Shown here: one piece after another, positions 12,158-24,205 of the stretch
Position numbering within the stretch: position 1 is the first letter of the stretch
Layout of the letters: the number at the start of each line of letters is the position of its first letter
Assembly: GCA_002900995.3 (NCBI GenBank)
Contig: PJEW03000016.1
Location: 120,924-184,923, forward strand
Length of the DNA: 64,000 nucleotides
Source of the DNA: Ganoderma boninense
Taxonomy: Eukaryota; Basidiomycota; Agaricomycetes; Polyporales; Polyporaceae
Reading direction: 5' to 3'
Notes under the pieces: model-generated
The model's database searches: none
What the model was told of the DNA's origin: nothing
What the model saw: the letters and a program-made list of their open reading frames with translations, nothing else
Program-made: the position numbers and the translations under genes

Positions 12158-12373
12158 GGTTAGACAGGAATATGTGGAGAGTCCTTGCAAGTTCACCGAA
12201 GGTGCTCAGCTGTTGAAAGATTCGGCGAAAGAGCTCGGCGAATTTCTGGCGCCTGTGGGGCGCTCCACCGGGCGCTGGGTGAGTGTGGACCCCTCGCCTT
12301 CAACTTTCACCGGCTTCTAAGTACACATCTGTGCTCACCTGTGGTCATCTTCGTTCCCTTCTTACTGGGGGAA
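12158..12373. promoter_or_regulatory. Shared divergent promoter region of the KDZ cassette
   Basis: Only 216 bp separate the proposed ATG of the accessory gene (minus) and the proposed ATG of the TET/JBP gene (plus). No clear TATA box was seen. A bidirectional promoter is inferred from the head-to-head layout. Confidence 0.45.
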
Positions 12374-13732
12374 ATGATGGGGCCTGACACTCCTCAAGGT
12401 GTAGGACCATGTCCCATCGAGGCTACTGTTCAGTATATTGTCGGTCTCTACGCTTACGAGTTGCGCAAAATCGCTGCAACGCAGAATTCGGACTGGACGA
12501 CCATTCCTTTGCCTACGCCGAGCGCCGATGTGCCATTGGAACTCCTCGGCGACTGCCAGCACATCTCCCAAATTTTGGCACAAGCTCTCAGTAGACCCTG
12601 TGAGTGTTCAACTCCCGTGGATGTGGCCAAATCATGTCTGAGTTGATTACCTGGAGTCGCGCTCTCTTGGAGTGTGGCTGAATATGAAAGGGAACTCCCG
12701 GCATCGGTGCATTACTCCCCGGAGTACGAAGCACATCTGAGGCAAAGATTCCCGCCCCTCGGAGCATGTTCCGCTCACATGCTGCCCGGCACCGTAGGCC
12801 GCGTCCTCCAAGGGCCAGCGGTAATTACCGACAACGGCGGCCACATCCTAGCATGGATACTTCCCGGCATCATACTTCCTCACCGACGTGTAATGTACCC
12901 AGTTACCCCTATCGTATTTATTGACAGCTAATAGCCATTCTAATGGTAGGATGAAGCTCTCCTGGCAACTCGGCACCTGGAAAGAGAACTCCACACCACC
13001 AAAGAGCCAAGTCCCGAGGCGAATCCTTCGCTGCAATGGCGCTCCCGTGCTGGGAATTTCAACCACGGTAACCAATGGCGTCCTGGCGTCCTTCTCATAC
13101 AGTCAGCAGGATTTATGCAAGGCCACAAGGTGAGTCAACCCCATTTGACGTCCGGTATCCGCGGCGGGCGGGGAAAATGTTTACCTTACCTTCCGCAGCA
13201 CCTCGATCCTGCCCCAAGCCCGGTACTAACCACAAATCATGGAAGACAGTGGATGAGAGAAATCTATCCACTTGCGATTCTCCTGCATGGCATTCTTGCA
13301 GTGACGCACCCTGGACAGTATCGGTACTTGCTCGCGCTGCGGAAGTGGACGTACAGAGAATTCTCAGCCTGCCAGCCGGTGTTGGATGACTGGCCATTCA
13401 TTCATCCTTCGGCCCATATCATCGCCAATCGCGTAACGCCCTATCATCGGGATAAATCATCTCCGATGTCAGTCCACGACTTTGTTCTCACGATGGGGAC
13501 CTATGAGAGGGAGGCTGTTATGGATTTGCAAAATGTCGGAGTCTCGGTCCCATATGATTCTGGCACCATGTTGTCCATGGCATCTCGACTTGTATCACAT
13601 GGTGTGTCTAGATGCACCAATGATCGGGTTTGCTTGGCCCAATTCGTTCCAGAGGCCTTATGTCAGAAACTTGGCTTCCCGGTGCCGCCCTTACCCACAG
13701 TGCAGTCCTATTTGACGCCCTGTGTTTTGTAG
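12374..13732 (+). CDS. TET/JBP family 2-oxoglutarate/Fe(II) dioxygenase, 390 aa, four exons
   Basis: TET/JBP enzymes oxidise 5-methylcytosine or thymine in DNA. Exons 12374-12599, 12657-12889, 12950-13129 and 13199-13732 sum to 391 codons including the stop; every intron is 57-69 bp with GT..AG ends. The C-terminal exon holds the double-stranded beta-helix core: the iron-binding HRD (His296, Asp298; motif TPYHRDKSS), the distal His347 (LVSHGVS) and the 2-oxoglutarate-binding Arg356 (DRVCLAQF). These four residues are all present. Upstream, GRVLQGPAVITDNGGHILAW and RPGVLLIQSAGFMQGHK match the fungal TET/JBP pattern. ATG 12374 is the first of two adjacent in-frame ATGs. Whether this copy acts on 5-methylcytosine or another base cannot be read from sequence. 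Confidence 0.88.
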
Positions 13733-13788
13733 ACAGAATAGATTTCTCCTTCTCCACAACACCAACCACCGAGAAGCCTCTAGGCGTT

Positions 13789-16700
13789 ATGGCGCCGAAG
13801 CATTTGCTCCCACCCCATGATAAGTATGAAGAATACCGGCCTCATACTAGGAAAACTAGGCGGGGGATCCAGGTCACAGCCAAGAAGGTGAAGTACAATG
13901 ATGTAACGCCACCCTGCCAACACAACCAGGAAGTTCGGGAGACTGGGCGGAGCAAATCCACCAACGATACCAACACTGATGCCACTGCACCACCGGGCTT
14001 CCCTGAAGAAGAGACTTTCGCCGATGTTCACGCCGCCTCAAAACCTTCTCGGGTCAGATATTGCCGATCATATTGCGGGATGCAAACACTGATGGCTTAC
14101 TGCATTCACAGTCACAAAACGACTACCAGCGAGACTTTTTGGACGTTAGGGACTTGTACCTGGACCGGATACTCGAGGGAGAGGCCCCCCCCGTAGATGG
14201 ACTGGGCGTTTGCGGTCATGCTGCAAAGTGGCGCTGCCTGTCGTGTCACAGCCGGCCGGTGTTTTGCACCGACTGCTGCCGAGCCTCCCATGAGAGGCAT
14301 CCTCTGCACCGCGTAGAGGTCTGGAGGGATTCCCACTTTGCACCGTCTTCCCTTCGGTGGGCTGGAGTGGAGTTGCGTTGTGGACACAATGGGGCGGAAT
14401 GTCCTGCCGGCAAGTTGTCCAGCGAGGCGGTCATGCCCAACACTACAATACCGGTCCATCATCATCAAGATTTAGAAAATGACGACGATAACGACAAAGA
14501 CGATGAAGATGTGGCTCAATACCTCGCAGATGAAGATCCAGAGGCTTTGGACGACGAGGATGCATCTGTCGCTGACGGGCAGAATATACCGGAATGGCTC
14601 CTCTCTGACTCTGGTGACCTTCCCTTCCTTGGGTGTCCCCCCGTCCACCATGTTTCCGAGGCCATAGGTAGCAGTCACAGCTTGCCGGTCCAGGTGCTCG
14701 TTGTAGTAGATGTGGAAGGTATCCAGGAAATCCCGGTGGTTTTCTGTGGCTGCCCAGAAGCCCAGTCTGAGGCTGTGCAGCTCCTCGACATGGGGTATTA
14801 CCCTGGGTCATGCCGAAGGCCGAGGACAATTTTCACGTTTCGTGTCCTGGACGACTTCTTGCTTACCAACAAAGAATGCAAGGTCTCGCCCCGAAACTAC
14901 TACAACTACCTTCGCCGAAAGTCAAATAGCGCATTTCCTCACGCTGTGCCGGTTAGTACCCATTACGTTGAGGATGAGGCAAGGGTATTGATATATAATA
15001 GGACCGATACAAAGCACTATTGCGGGCATCAAGACAGTGGAGAAATTTGAAGTTGCGGAAGTGGGCAGGTTTCGGACATCGAAAGGAGCCAATCGGGCCC
15101 GGCGACCTCGCAGTGCGCTGTCCAAGCTGTCCCAGACCAAATGTGAATCTGCCAGACAATTGGAAGGATGACGAGGAAAGGTGAGCCATAAATTTCTACC
15201 GGTCTTGATCAAGGCAGTGATGACGCACTTCTAGATGGAAGTACACACTTTCAGTGGTGCTTGACGGCAACTTTAGTGCGCAACATCGCCAGATGCGAAA
15301 CCCAGAAGATGACGTTGCATTGGCTGATGGTCACGGCTTTATGGTGAAAGACCAACCTTACAAGGATCACTTAAAGACAGCAGTTGAAATCAAGCAGGTA
15401 TGTCTGCAGAAATGTATGGTGTCTCTTCGGCAGTGGGCTGCCTACCCACGAGGCCACATCGCCTGTCGGTAGCTTCGCCCCGCAGTACTTGTAGGGTTAA
15501 ACATATGTCCTGCATTTTTAGAGCATGGCATTGATTTTAAGGCTGGGGGGACTTTGGCAGTTCTTCATCATCATTGCATGCCGATGCTCAACATGTTACT
15601 TGCAGACAGCTACATGTAATGACCACCGTGCTGCATTGAACTCGGATCTTGGCCGCAGGAAGCTGGAATCAACAGGCATTGGTGCCGCTGCCTGCTCTAG
15701 ACACGGCTTCTTTCTTCCCCATGCTTGCGTAGATTTTCAGGGTGGCGAAGCGTGAGCATGTCCAAGTTCTACATTCCCAATGTCATTCCTGATTTGTCTA
15801 CAGACAACGAAATATGGACTACGTGGTTCATTGGATATTCGCATTCCTCTTTGGTTTGACTCGTATCCTTATTCTATACGACATCATGTGCCAATATTTC
15901 GTTCACCTCGTCCGGCGCTTTCAACAAAGCCCACACCTGACTATGCCAGCAGGATTGGAAATTCTCCGGGGCATCGGCCAGTTTCACGTTCACGGCCATG
16001 TTACACAATGCTTCCCTAGATTCTCCAGCAACTTCATCCCTGGTATAGGCATGCAGGATGGCGAGATTCTGGAGACGTTATGGGCGAAAATGAATCCATC
16101 CGCGACCAGTACCAGGGGAATGTCTTCTGCTCATCGCCGGGAGGTCATTGATGATCACATGAATGACTCTAACTGGATGAAACTTACAAGGATCAGTGAG
16201 TAAACCGCTTGGCTACGGTCTGCTTGGATTACAAGTAATTTACCTCTGTCCTAGCCTCGATATTGAACGTTAAATGGCGTCGGGCATGCAAAGAGTGCAG
16301 GCCTGCGGTGACTGCGTTTGAGGAACTCTCCGCCGCCGCTGGTCCCGAAAACTGTGCAAGATGGCAAGACGAGGCCGATCAGGCTGACATCCACCGGGCT
16401 CACGACATCCAGGCAATGGATATATATGACGTGCCTGCAACTATGCGTAAGCTAAGATCGGGCATTTCATTATAGAACTCAGGAGCTGACGACCGTCTTT
16501 AGTGCCCACCCGAAAAGAAGTGGAGCTGTCACTGACGGCCATGCGCAATAGTGCCGGGCGCCGGGGACTTCCTGCCGGGGCAGCTACCTGGGTCAGTTCC
16601 GGCCTCGCTCTGGAAGAAAGAAAGTGAGGATTGCCTATGATTTATGGCCCAACATTTCTTGTGGACTGACTACAGGCATTGTATCAAGGCTTGCTGTTTC

Positions 16701-17771
16701 GCATGCCGGCCGGATGTCTAGTGATGCAGACACCCCGGAGCAGAAGCTTATACTTGCCCGGCAACGGGAGAAACTGGACACTGCTATCACGGCGTTTTGC
16801 ACCTCCGCAAGATCATACCTTCCAGCTACCCTTCTGTTCGGCGAGTTTGCCCTTTGTCATGAATCCGTCCCCCACGGTCCAGAATGGGACCACGTTACCG
16901 GCGAAGAGGACTCAGACAGCGGCGGGCAACACGCCGGTGCTGGTAGGCCGGCAGACACCTCCTTGCCGGAAATGCGGCCGTTACCTCTCCCATCGTCCTT
17001 TGGATTTCCTCTCCTGGCGCAGCATTCGCTACACAGCCTTGTTGTGCTGGAAAGAGAACTACGGGTCGGACAAATGAACGATGCGTTGCAGGGAATCCGA
17101 ACTGGCATTGGATACAAATCATTACTATACCGGTGGAAGGTCAGAAACGCCTCTTCCTTCCGAACCCGTCTCCGAAGCCATGACGAGGCTAGGCAAGCTC
17201 AGCAAGCGGTGACTAAATTGGTTCGCGTCTATATGGCGTCTCGGGCAGCAATTCACCGTCTATACGACTGCTGCGATGCCGCTGACAACTCGGCAAGGGA
17301 TGCGTTCCTGGAGAAGTATCGAGCTATTAAACCTTCCGATCTCAAAGCGTCAACAGCAGTTTTGGAGGCCTTCACGCCCGGCCTTCGAAATGAACATGCT
17401 GCATGGTTTTGGAGCCTTGAAGACAGGGGTGGGAGCGGCGCCCAGTCAGACAACTGGATGCAACAATGTGAGTCCAGCTGTCGCCTCTGGGTGGCGAAGC
17501 TACTAACGCCATTCCAGACAGGAAAATGTTGTGGCTTCGAGCACTCGCGAGGAAACGTCGGTGGGAAGAGGAAATCAAGCTCGTACCCTTGGAGATGCAA
17601 TGGACTATTCAATCATTTATTTACCAGTCTACACAGTGGAAAATCTGGGGAGCGGAGAGCATCACCGCTGGGAAGAAGTCTTACGCTGCAAGGCAAGCAG
17701 CAATGTGGGAGGAATTAAAGATGCATGCGTCTGCTTCTTTTGCTAAAATTCAACAACAGTTTGTACCGTGA
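13789..17771 (+). CDS. KDZ transposase with CxC2-like cysteine cluster, 1109 aa, ten exons
   Basis: Exons: 13789-14052, 14112-14951, 15002-15180, 15235-15397, 15606-15751, 15804-16195, 16255-16446, 16503-16623, 16689-17467 and 17518-17771; total 1110 codons, no internal stop. The fourth intron (208 bp) is long for this gene and could hide a micro-exon. Near residues 120-165 is a CxC2-like cluster (CGHAAKWRCLSCHSRPVFC and following Cys/His), the zinc module typical of KDZ transposases. The RNase-H-fold core shows LDGNF (Asp438), YDIMCQ (Asp557) and DGEILETLWA (Glu618 or Glu621) as likely catalytic residues, plus the family signature RHGFFLPHACVDFQ. An acidic spacer (about residues 205-250) follows the cysteine cluster. 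It should cut and paste the element. ATG 13789 lies 56 bp after the TET/JBP stop. Confidence 0.88.
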
Positions 17772-18500
17772 CATTGTCAGTTGAGCTTACAGCTGATCCA
17801 GAAAATGACGAAACTGGCCGATTTTTCTTCGCCCGTTGAAACAACGTCAGTGAATTCCCCGACGCATCTTCCGACCAATCGCCTGCCATAGACGCTCATC
17901 CTCCCTCTCCAAACACGCAGGTTGAACTGCTTGCAGAAACTCAGCGGCATGGTTGTTTGTGCTGAGAAAATTGGCATGGGTGCTAGTGCGAGACAAGAAA
18001 CAGCTCTGGTACTTGCACGCAGCGCGCGCGAGCTGGAAGCACTGATATGTTACCATCACTGCATCTTCAGCGCACTCTAGTGCATGTTGCTCACTCCAAT
18101 CCGCCGCGCGAGTATATAAATACATCCAATATGCCAATGCGTGACTTTTTATTGCATTTCGCCTACCATAGGAGGGGCATTGAGACCCGGAGGGGCAGTG
18201 CTCGGTTTAGTTGAATGGGCTGGGAGAAGGAGGTACGGTCGTCAACCAGACGTGTTGAGGTCCAAAGCGTCAGCGCAGGGTACTGGCAATGGAACGGTGG
18301 CCGAATCTGTCGGGGATGGAGAAGGAGGAGGCCACACCAAGACCGGACGGCAGCAGCAGGCTGTGGAGAGGCAATGTCTGCTGAAGATAAGATGCCGGGT
18401 TGAAGAGATGTTGGTAATGGATTCGAGATGTCGTGTCAGCCACGGTGTTAATGCTGCCAGGGATTCACTGAGACTCAAAGGTAAAATCAAATCGGCATGA
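17772..18500. other. Intergenic stretch downstream of the KDZ transposase
   Basis: A frame is open on the plus strand at 18141-18500 (Gly/Arg-rich, 119 codons) but resembles nothing I know. A TATA-like TATATAAATA lies at about 18112-18121. The right end of the KDZ transposon should be within this stretch; no inverted repeat partner was found. Confidence 0.4.
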
Positions 18501-18900
18501 GAGGGAGAGGAAGTTCCAGAGGAGCCCCATTATTGCTCAGATCAGATTCGACAACTTACAAGGCTGCACGAACATCTGTGTTGTCGACGTAGAAGAGTAT
18601 ATGACCGCCGCGAAGGTGGTCGTCCCAGCCAGAAAGAGCTGCATAGATGACGTCAAATTGGAAGTCGTAATGCTAATAGCGACGCGGGATCTGGTCCTAT
18701 CACGGAGTACGCCGCTGGTCCCCTTTTCCACTGGCGTCTGTGTGGATGACGATTTGTGGGCGAGGAGGGTGTTTGATCAAAACTCCATTCCAGCCAGAGG
18801 CTAGGTTGAGCCACCAGGTGGTGTTGAGGCGCACAGGCTTGGGTATGTGGCCGCAAAAGGTGACTCGGAGCACGACGTGGTAATAGAAACCCCCAAGCCA
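18500..18900 (-). pseudogene. RNase-H-like fragment, degenerate
   Basis: On the minus strand two adjacent frames read HTDASGKG (near 18740) and LFYVDNTDVRAAL (near 18570), resembling the first Asp and the DN motif of RNase H domains in tyrosine-recombinase (DIRS/Ngaro-like) retrotransposons. Stops and shifts break it. It may be a separate relic from the Ty3 gag that lies upstream of it on the same strand. The assignment rests on short motifs only. Confidence 0.35.
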
Positions 18901-18941
18901 GGTGAAGCCGGTCTGACCGGGGAGAGGGCCGGAGTGAAGTC

Positions 18942-21889
18942 CTACGATTTCAAAGCGTTGCGCTCTACAGCAGGAACCCAGTTGTCCGGTTTGTCAGATT
19001 TGATCGGTTTACAACGACTAGATGACACGCTCATCGGACGAACACTGCAAGTCATGGTCTTCCAACGCTGGACGACGACGATCATCTGGCTCCTCGCCGT
19101 GAGGAAAACCAGAGCCCCAGTGTGCATGGGGCGGCATCGTGATCTCGTCCCACGCAGTCTGAACCATGTGTGAAACCGACCGATCTGGGTCGTCGAGCTG
19201 ATCTCTGGTGACGATACACTCGTCAGGGTAGTTCGGTGAGGCAAGCAGGTCCCGCACAAGGAACTCCCGGTCTCAGGTGCCGCCGTGAAGCGGCTGAATG
19301 AAGAACCGCTCGACCGGCTCGCATCCTTCTGCCCAGGCCTCTGCCAGGTCGAAGAAACTGACGAGAAAAGTCAGCAGATACTGAAAACAGTTCAAGATAT
19401 GCGCGGGGGCCCAGATGTCATCCTGGTGTGGACATGCATCCACATGAACTGAAGCTACGAACACGTTCGCATCGACAACGGTTCGATGTCAGCGAACGGG
19501 GTGCATCTCGCACCTAGCCCGATGTTGGGCACGCGAGCTTTCTTCCGCTCAGGGCACTTGCGGCTCCCATGGCCAACCTCCTTGCATGAATCGCAGTTGT
19601 TGTCGGCGTAAATCCGGTCGCGTTCTTCTTTCGAGAGCTTGTTTGAGCGAGCGCGCCGTGGTCCCGATGTAGCTCCGGCCTACGGCCGAGGTTGAGAGGG
19701 ACCCGATGTAGTCGAGGTAGACGTTGGGAGAGTGTTCGATGCTGCTGGACAATGCTGGAAAGGCTTAGGCCCAGCCGAACGTTTGGCGAAACCGCCCCAA
19801 CCCTGCCTTCGAACGTACGTTCCTCACGCCAAGCTTCGAGGTACGCTTCCTCGCTGCGAACTGCGTACTTCATAATTCTCGAGAGGGGTTTTCTCAGGAT
19901 TGAGGCCCTTGTCTAGAAGCGCGACCCGAATATGCGAATATGCGAATGGACACCGCGCCAGAATATCTGAACCAACTAGAAGTCAGTGACGTCCGGGAAA
20001 CGGGTGGCAAGCTGCTGAATGTCGCGCACGAAGTCGCGCACATTGCCCCGTCCCTGAGTCGCATTCTCCAGTCGCGTACGAAGGCGCGCCTTGAAGTCAG
20101 GAAGCAGTAGTCGAAAAGAGCCTTGTAAAGCAGGGTCCATTTGGACTGGCGTCGTAACGTGCTTCACGAAAAACTGACTAGCCTTGCTGTCGAGAAATTG
20201 CACGACGACCTTGAGCGTGAGGCGAACGTAGAGACCGTGGAGCTCGCCCCAGGTGTCGACCTCGTACGTCCATTGGTCGAAACGGTCGATGTCGGGGTGG
20301 CCGTCCCAGGTGAAAGGAGCCTTGAGCTTGACGCCGAGGAGAGCGGCTTTGGCGCGCTAGCAGTCGCGCGCCCACCCAGATGCCGTCCTCCTCTTCTTGC
20401 GCCTCTCTGTCTCACTCGCACTGGTCTGGCTGTCCCCTGGGATGTCCGAACTCTCTTCACTGTCAGAACTGGAGCCGGATGAAGGAGGATCGTTAGGGAG
20501 CGCCCGCCCTCCCGCCGAAGTCGTGGCCGGGAACCATCCTCCATCCGACATCGGGTACCTGTGAAGACTCCCTCCGGAGATACCTTGAGGTGCGTGGTTG
20601 TCCCTGTTCATGGGGGGTCCGAGAAGCGGATGAGGGCCGGTTGGGGTGAGAATGGGCAGACGAGGCAGCCGCGTCAAAGGAACTCGCGCTGGTCAGATGT
20701 CCGAGGTACGTTCTTCCCTTCCTGGACTCGTCGTGTAGCGTCCATTTATTCCAGCTGGTTCCTCAGGCTCGCTGTCCATGTCGACGATGACGGATATCGC
20801 GGATAAGTCGCTATGCGATCGTTCATCGCGGGCTGCACGTTCACGAGCAACAGAGTCGAGAGATGCCCGCAGTAAGTCTCGTTCTTCCTCGCTGTCTAGT
20901 GCACCCTCGAGATCACTGCCCGTGGTCTCACCGCTGCTCGTCGCGGGAGAGTAATTACTGTCCGTCTCGTAGCCAGCCGCAGCAATCGCGTTCCATCTGT
21001 CCCGTACTAATGACACAATTTCTCAACTTCGGAAATTATGTACCCGCCCTCCAGACCCATCAACCAGTCAATTGGGATGGGGCCCAGCTGGTCCGCCTCA
21101 AAACACAAGTCGAACCAAGGCGGGAAAAATTTGGGGGCGACTGTCAAGGCTTTGCTAGACTGCTCACGGCTAGGTCCAGACACGGTCACCTCCCATCCGT
21201 CTGCTGGTACTAACGCACGGCAGGCCTAGGTATTCTCCTCTGCCTCAGCGCGTGGCTCAGCCTTTGCAAGAACCGGCGCTGGAATCTCCTCATCAGCACC
21301 GTCCATCTGGCATACAGAAGGCATATCCTCGTCAGGCAGCGTCTGTGGCGACGCGCTCCCCGACGGCTGGTCATTGACGGGCGACGGCTGTTGCGTGGCG
21401 TGCTCCGCCCCGGGGCTCTGAGTCGGGCTGCACCAAGTGCGCAGCGTGCTCCAACTCCCTCGGCGAGTCAACAGGCGGCGTTGGCGAGCCGCACCCGGAC
21501 TGAGGTCCCTTCGTTGGGCTGCGCCTTTTCCGTGGCGCACACCGACTCTGTGTTGTCGACAGGCAGCGGCTGTGTCGTGCTGCGCCTGGACGTGGCTCCC
21601 TTGGCGGGCTGCGCCAATTGCGAGGCACGCACCGACGTCGTCCTGGGTGCCGCGGATGGTCTCTCGCGCACCCCCCGATGTCCCCGATACGACCCGCCTT
21701 CCGTGCCCGGCAGTGGCTCGCCCGTGTGCACGGCCTTGGCGTACTTGGGCGTGATGCTCCTCTCCGTGGTCGTCGGGTCTGGGTCCCTGTTGGTGGTGGC
21801 AGCGCGGCCATGAACGTCGGCGCGCGCACAAGTGTCGGCCGCCTCATTCGAGGTCCGCGCATTAGAAGCTTCTTGTTTTTGGTGGACAT
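18942..21889 (-). pseudogene. Ty3 gag relic
   Basis: Reading the minus strand from ATG 21889: a low-complexity N-terminus (frames shift several times between 21830 and 21230), an acidic coiled region at 21016-20693, then a retrotransposon Gag domain at 20400-19976 (FTWDGHPDIDRFDQWTYEVD ... TQGRGNVRDFVRDIQQLATRF). It continues at 19873 and reaches a zinc knuckle near 19610-19570 (CDSCKEVGHGSRKC). A spacer follows to about 18942. At least five frame breaks are present. The region is preceded, in the reading direction, by the LTR at 21975-22293. No reverse transcriptase or integrase follows. Confidence 0.7.
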
Positions 21890-21974
21890 TGGCGAATCGA
21901 TATGTGATTCTATGCTAACGGGTGATCAAACCGCAGCGTTAGCAAGGTGATACGAAGAAAAAGATTTAAAAAAA

Positions 21975-22293
21975 TGTGAGGTCTCGGTTCTGGAGATCCT
22001 GCGTTGAGTGACGAGATGAGAGATGAGACGAGACGCACCAGAACTTATCGAAGACGAGGTGAGTGGGGAACTTCTACAGGTAGTCAGCCTTATATACACA
22101 CATATGATCACAGATGTGCATAGACATAAGCCCTTGGCAATAGAGGCGGCACATACGGAAGAATGAAACGGGAGTCATATATACAAGCAATGAGTCGGGA
22201 GAATGCGTCATCGGAAATGACGGGAGAAATGACGCGTCAGCGTCTGCAATCTGGGAAGGCAGATAGGGTCAGTCGAGCGCCCGTCTCCTTACA
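21975..22293 (-). repeat. 5' LTR of the degenerate Ty3 element
   Basis: On the minus strand it starts TGTAAG (22293) and ends CTCACA (21975), and has a TATA box (TATATAAGG) at about 22090-22098. It lies 85 bp before the gag ATG. No matching 3' LTR was recognised in the window. Confidence 0.55.
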
Positions 22294-23098
22294 GTGCGCG
22301 AAGGCGGCTCGGGATGTAGTGGGCAGCAAGGGCTCGGCGCATGTGCGAGTGGAGGTCTGCTGAGGCGCGGTTCGTTGTAGTAAGTCTGTAAGGATGCCTG
22401 GGACTCAACGGAGAGGAGCTGCGGTGCGGGACTGAGCTAGGCATGTGGAAGGGCGTGGTTGCTGTAAGTCGTGGTGTGGCGATGTCAAGACCGTTTCGAG
22501 CGCTGCCGCCGTTAGTGAGGGCGTTGGTTGGGTTGTGGCGAGTACAGCATGTCGTCGGAGGTCGACGGGCGGCGGCGAGTGGTGCCGGACCGGCCTGGGG
22601 CTGAGAATCCGAGGGTGCATTGGTGATTACTGTCGTTTATAGGCTCGAACCCAGCCGAGATCCGGTGATGGCAATACAAGGTTGTCGCCGAGGGCCATCC
22701 CTCGCGCCGTCCGGAATCAAGGAAAATGCAGAGCACCGTTGGGGACGGCAGCTGCGAGCGTAGCATGAGACGACGAGTACGTGAATGGCATTGAAAGGAG
22801 CGCATACTTGCAAGTCAAGCATGAGACAATGGCGGCTCAGCTGATGCTTGCGGGCGCTGCACATATGAGAGTAATACACAGAGAGCTTTGCCCCCGCCGC
22901 ACAAGATGGCGACGAGGACAAGGCATGGGGCTGTGCCCGCAGCCTCATCGTCAAGACTCCGAACTTCGTAAACGAAGTCCCCAAACCTGGTCGCATGCCG
23001 CCGGGGCGCTACACTGATGGCGGCTATGTCCGGGCGATATGCAGCTTCGACCGCAGCACCTCCTTCATCATGTTTCTGCGCCACTGCCACCATCAAAC
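22294..23098. other. Intergenic stretch, nothing recognised
   Basis: Open frames on both strands are short and lack known motifs. The end of this stretch is presumably the promoter of the gene starting at 23099. Confidence 0.4.
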
Positions 23099-23930
23099 AT
23101 GGCTTCCAGCGGTGCGGGCAGTCCATCGCCAGGCGACATGGCCAGGGTTCGCAGTCTTACAGATGCCCATCTCCTCGTCGCCGCTTGCTTCTGGCGCATT
23201 CATCTCGCCCATAACGCCTTCCCTAACGGCGCTGACGACCTAGACCAAAGGCGATGGAACCATGGCATAGCGCGAGAGATGGTAAATTGCAATCTTCCCC
23301 CAGGTACAATGGTAGTAGCTTATTATCATGCTGTAGTGGACTGTGCTCCAAGGACTGGGGATTACAATAGCAATCTACAAAGGCAGCGGCAAAGAACCCA
23401 TCGAGATCCCCGGTATCCAAGCGGCGATGGCCCTGCTATCCCCGGCATCGAGTGGCAGGATCTATCCATCCGATTCAACATGGCGGCCGTCAATTGGGAA
23501 AAGTTTCACGAGCTCATGTGTTGGTACAATAAGGACGGGGTCGGCCCGGGCATTGTGGCGCATTTAAATGAGGGCCCAAGCATTTGTCCATGGTGGGATG
23601 GTGGAAGCCGATTCCCCCTGCACGCACCTGAAGAGCAGGCAGAAGGATCGGTGGAATCTGAGTCGTCGACAGACGAAAGCAACTTATCTCCATCTTGGTG
23701 GCGAGAGCCATCAGAATTTGTGGTAGGTTAATTTTATCTTTGCTTGATGTACCGCTGACCATCGAAACTCGCAGGCTGCTCCAATGGCATTGTTTGCAAG
23801 TGACGCGGGAGACATGGACAGAAGCATTCACCGGGCATCCTTGGTTGCCGGCCGCGCATGCGAACTGGAGTCGGATTATCTTCTATACTTGCGCAAAGTG
23901 TTGGAGAAAGTTGAAGACAGAGGAAAGTAG
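23099..23930 (+). CDS. Unrecognised protein, about 259 aa, two exons
   Basis: Exon 1 is 23099-23722 and exon 2 is 23775-23930, joined across a 52-bp intron (GTAGGT..GCAG) without changing frame. The start is the first ATG that keeps the frame. The protein has a hydrophobic-aromatic N-terminal half (ACFWRIHLAHNAFPNG), a central part with several Trp (WEKFHELMCWYNKDGVGPG), a Ser/Glu-rich linker and a helical C-terminus rich in Leu and charged residues (YLLYLRKVLEKVEDRGK). I do not recognise a family. A further intron of about 50 bp after 23299 is possible. Its neighbours are transposon relics, so it may be a cargo or multicopy gene. Confidence 0.5.
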
Positions 23931-24205
23931 AATGGACATGACGTTGCTACCCCCCAAGTCCATGGTGTCCAATCAATATTGTGCCTATTTTTGTCATACA
24001 AGTGTGCAGTATTTGTTTGTTAAGAGGGAGCTGTATGATTGGAATAATGACTATTATCCGGAGTCTGTACAGCGTTACTCGCGCCACCCTCTCTTGGGTT
24101 TCCGCTCCGGAACTCTTTTTGTCTCGTGCTAAGACATACGTACTGTACCCCAAACTCTTGTCCTCTCGTCCTCGGGGGCTGGTATCCAGTGTCGAGCTTT
24201 CCTTT

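Larger units (their letters stand above)
9462..17771. mobile_element. KDZ (Kyakuja-Dileera-Zisupton) DNA transposon with TET/JBP cargo
   Basis: Three intact genes lie within 8.3 kb: an accessory gene on the minus strand, then a TET/JBP dioxygenase and a KDZ transposase on the plus strand, 56 bp apart. Linkage of TET/JBP genes with KDZ transposases is established for basidiomycetes (Iyer and colleagues, 2014). Coordinates given are the gene span; terminal inverted repeats and target duplication were not located, so the true ends lie outside. All three genes can be spliced into uninterrupted frames, which suggests recent activity. Confidence 0.85.

Noticed and set aside
11838..12320. Plus-strand 160-codon open frame
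   Set aside because: Antisense to the first two exons of the accessory gene, whose splicing gives a long, family-like protein; the plus frame has no similarity of its own.
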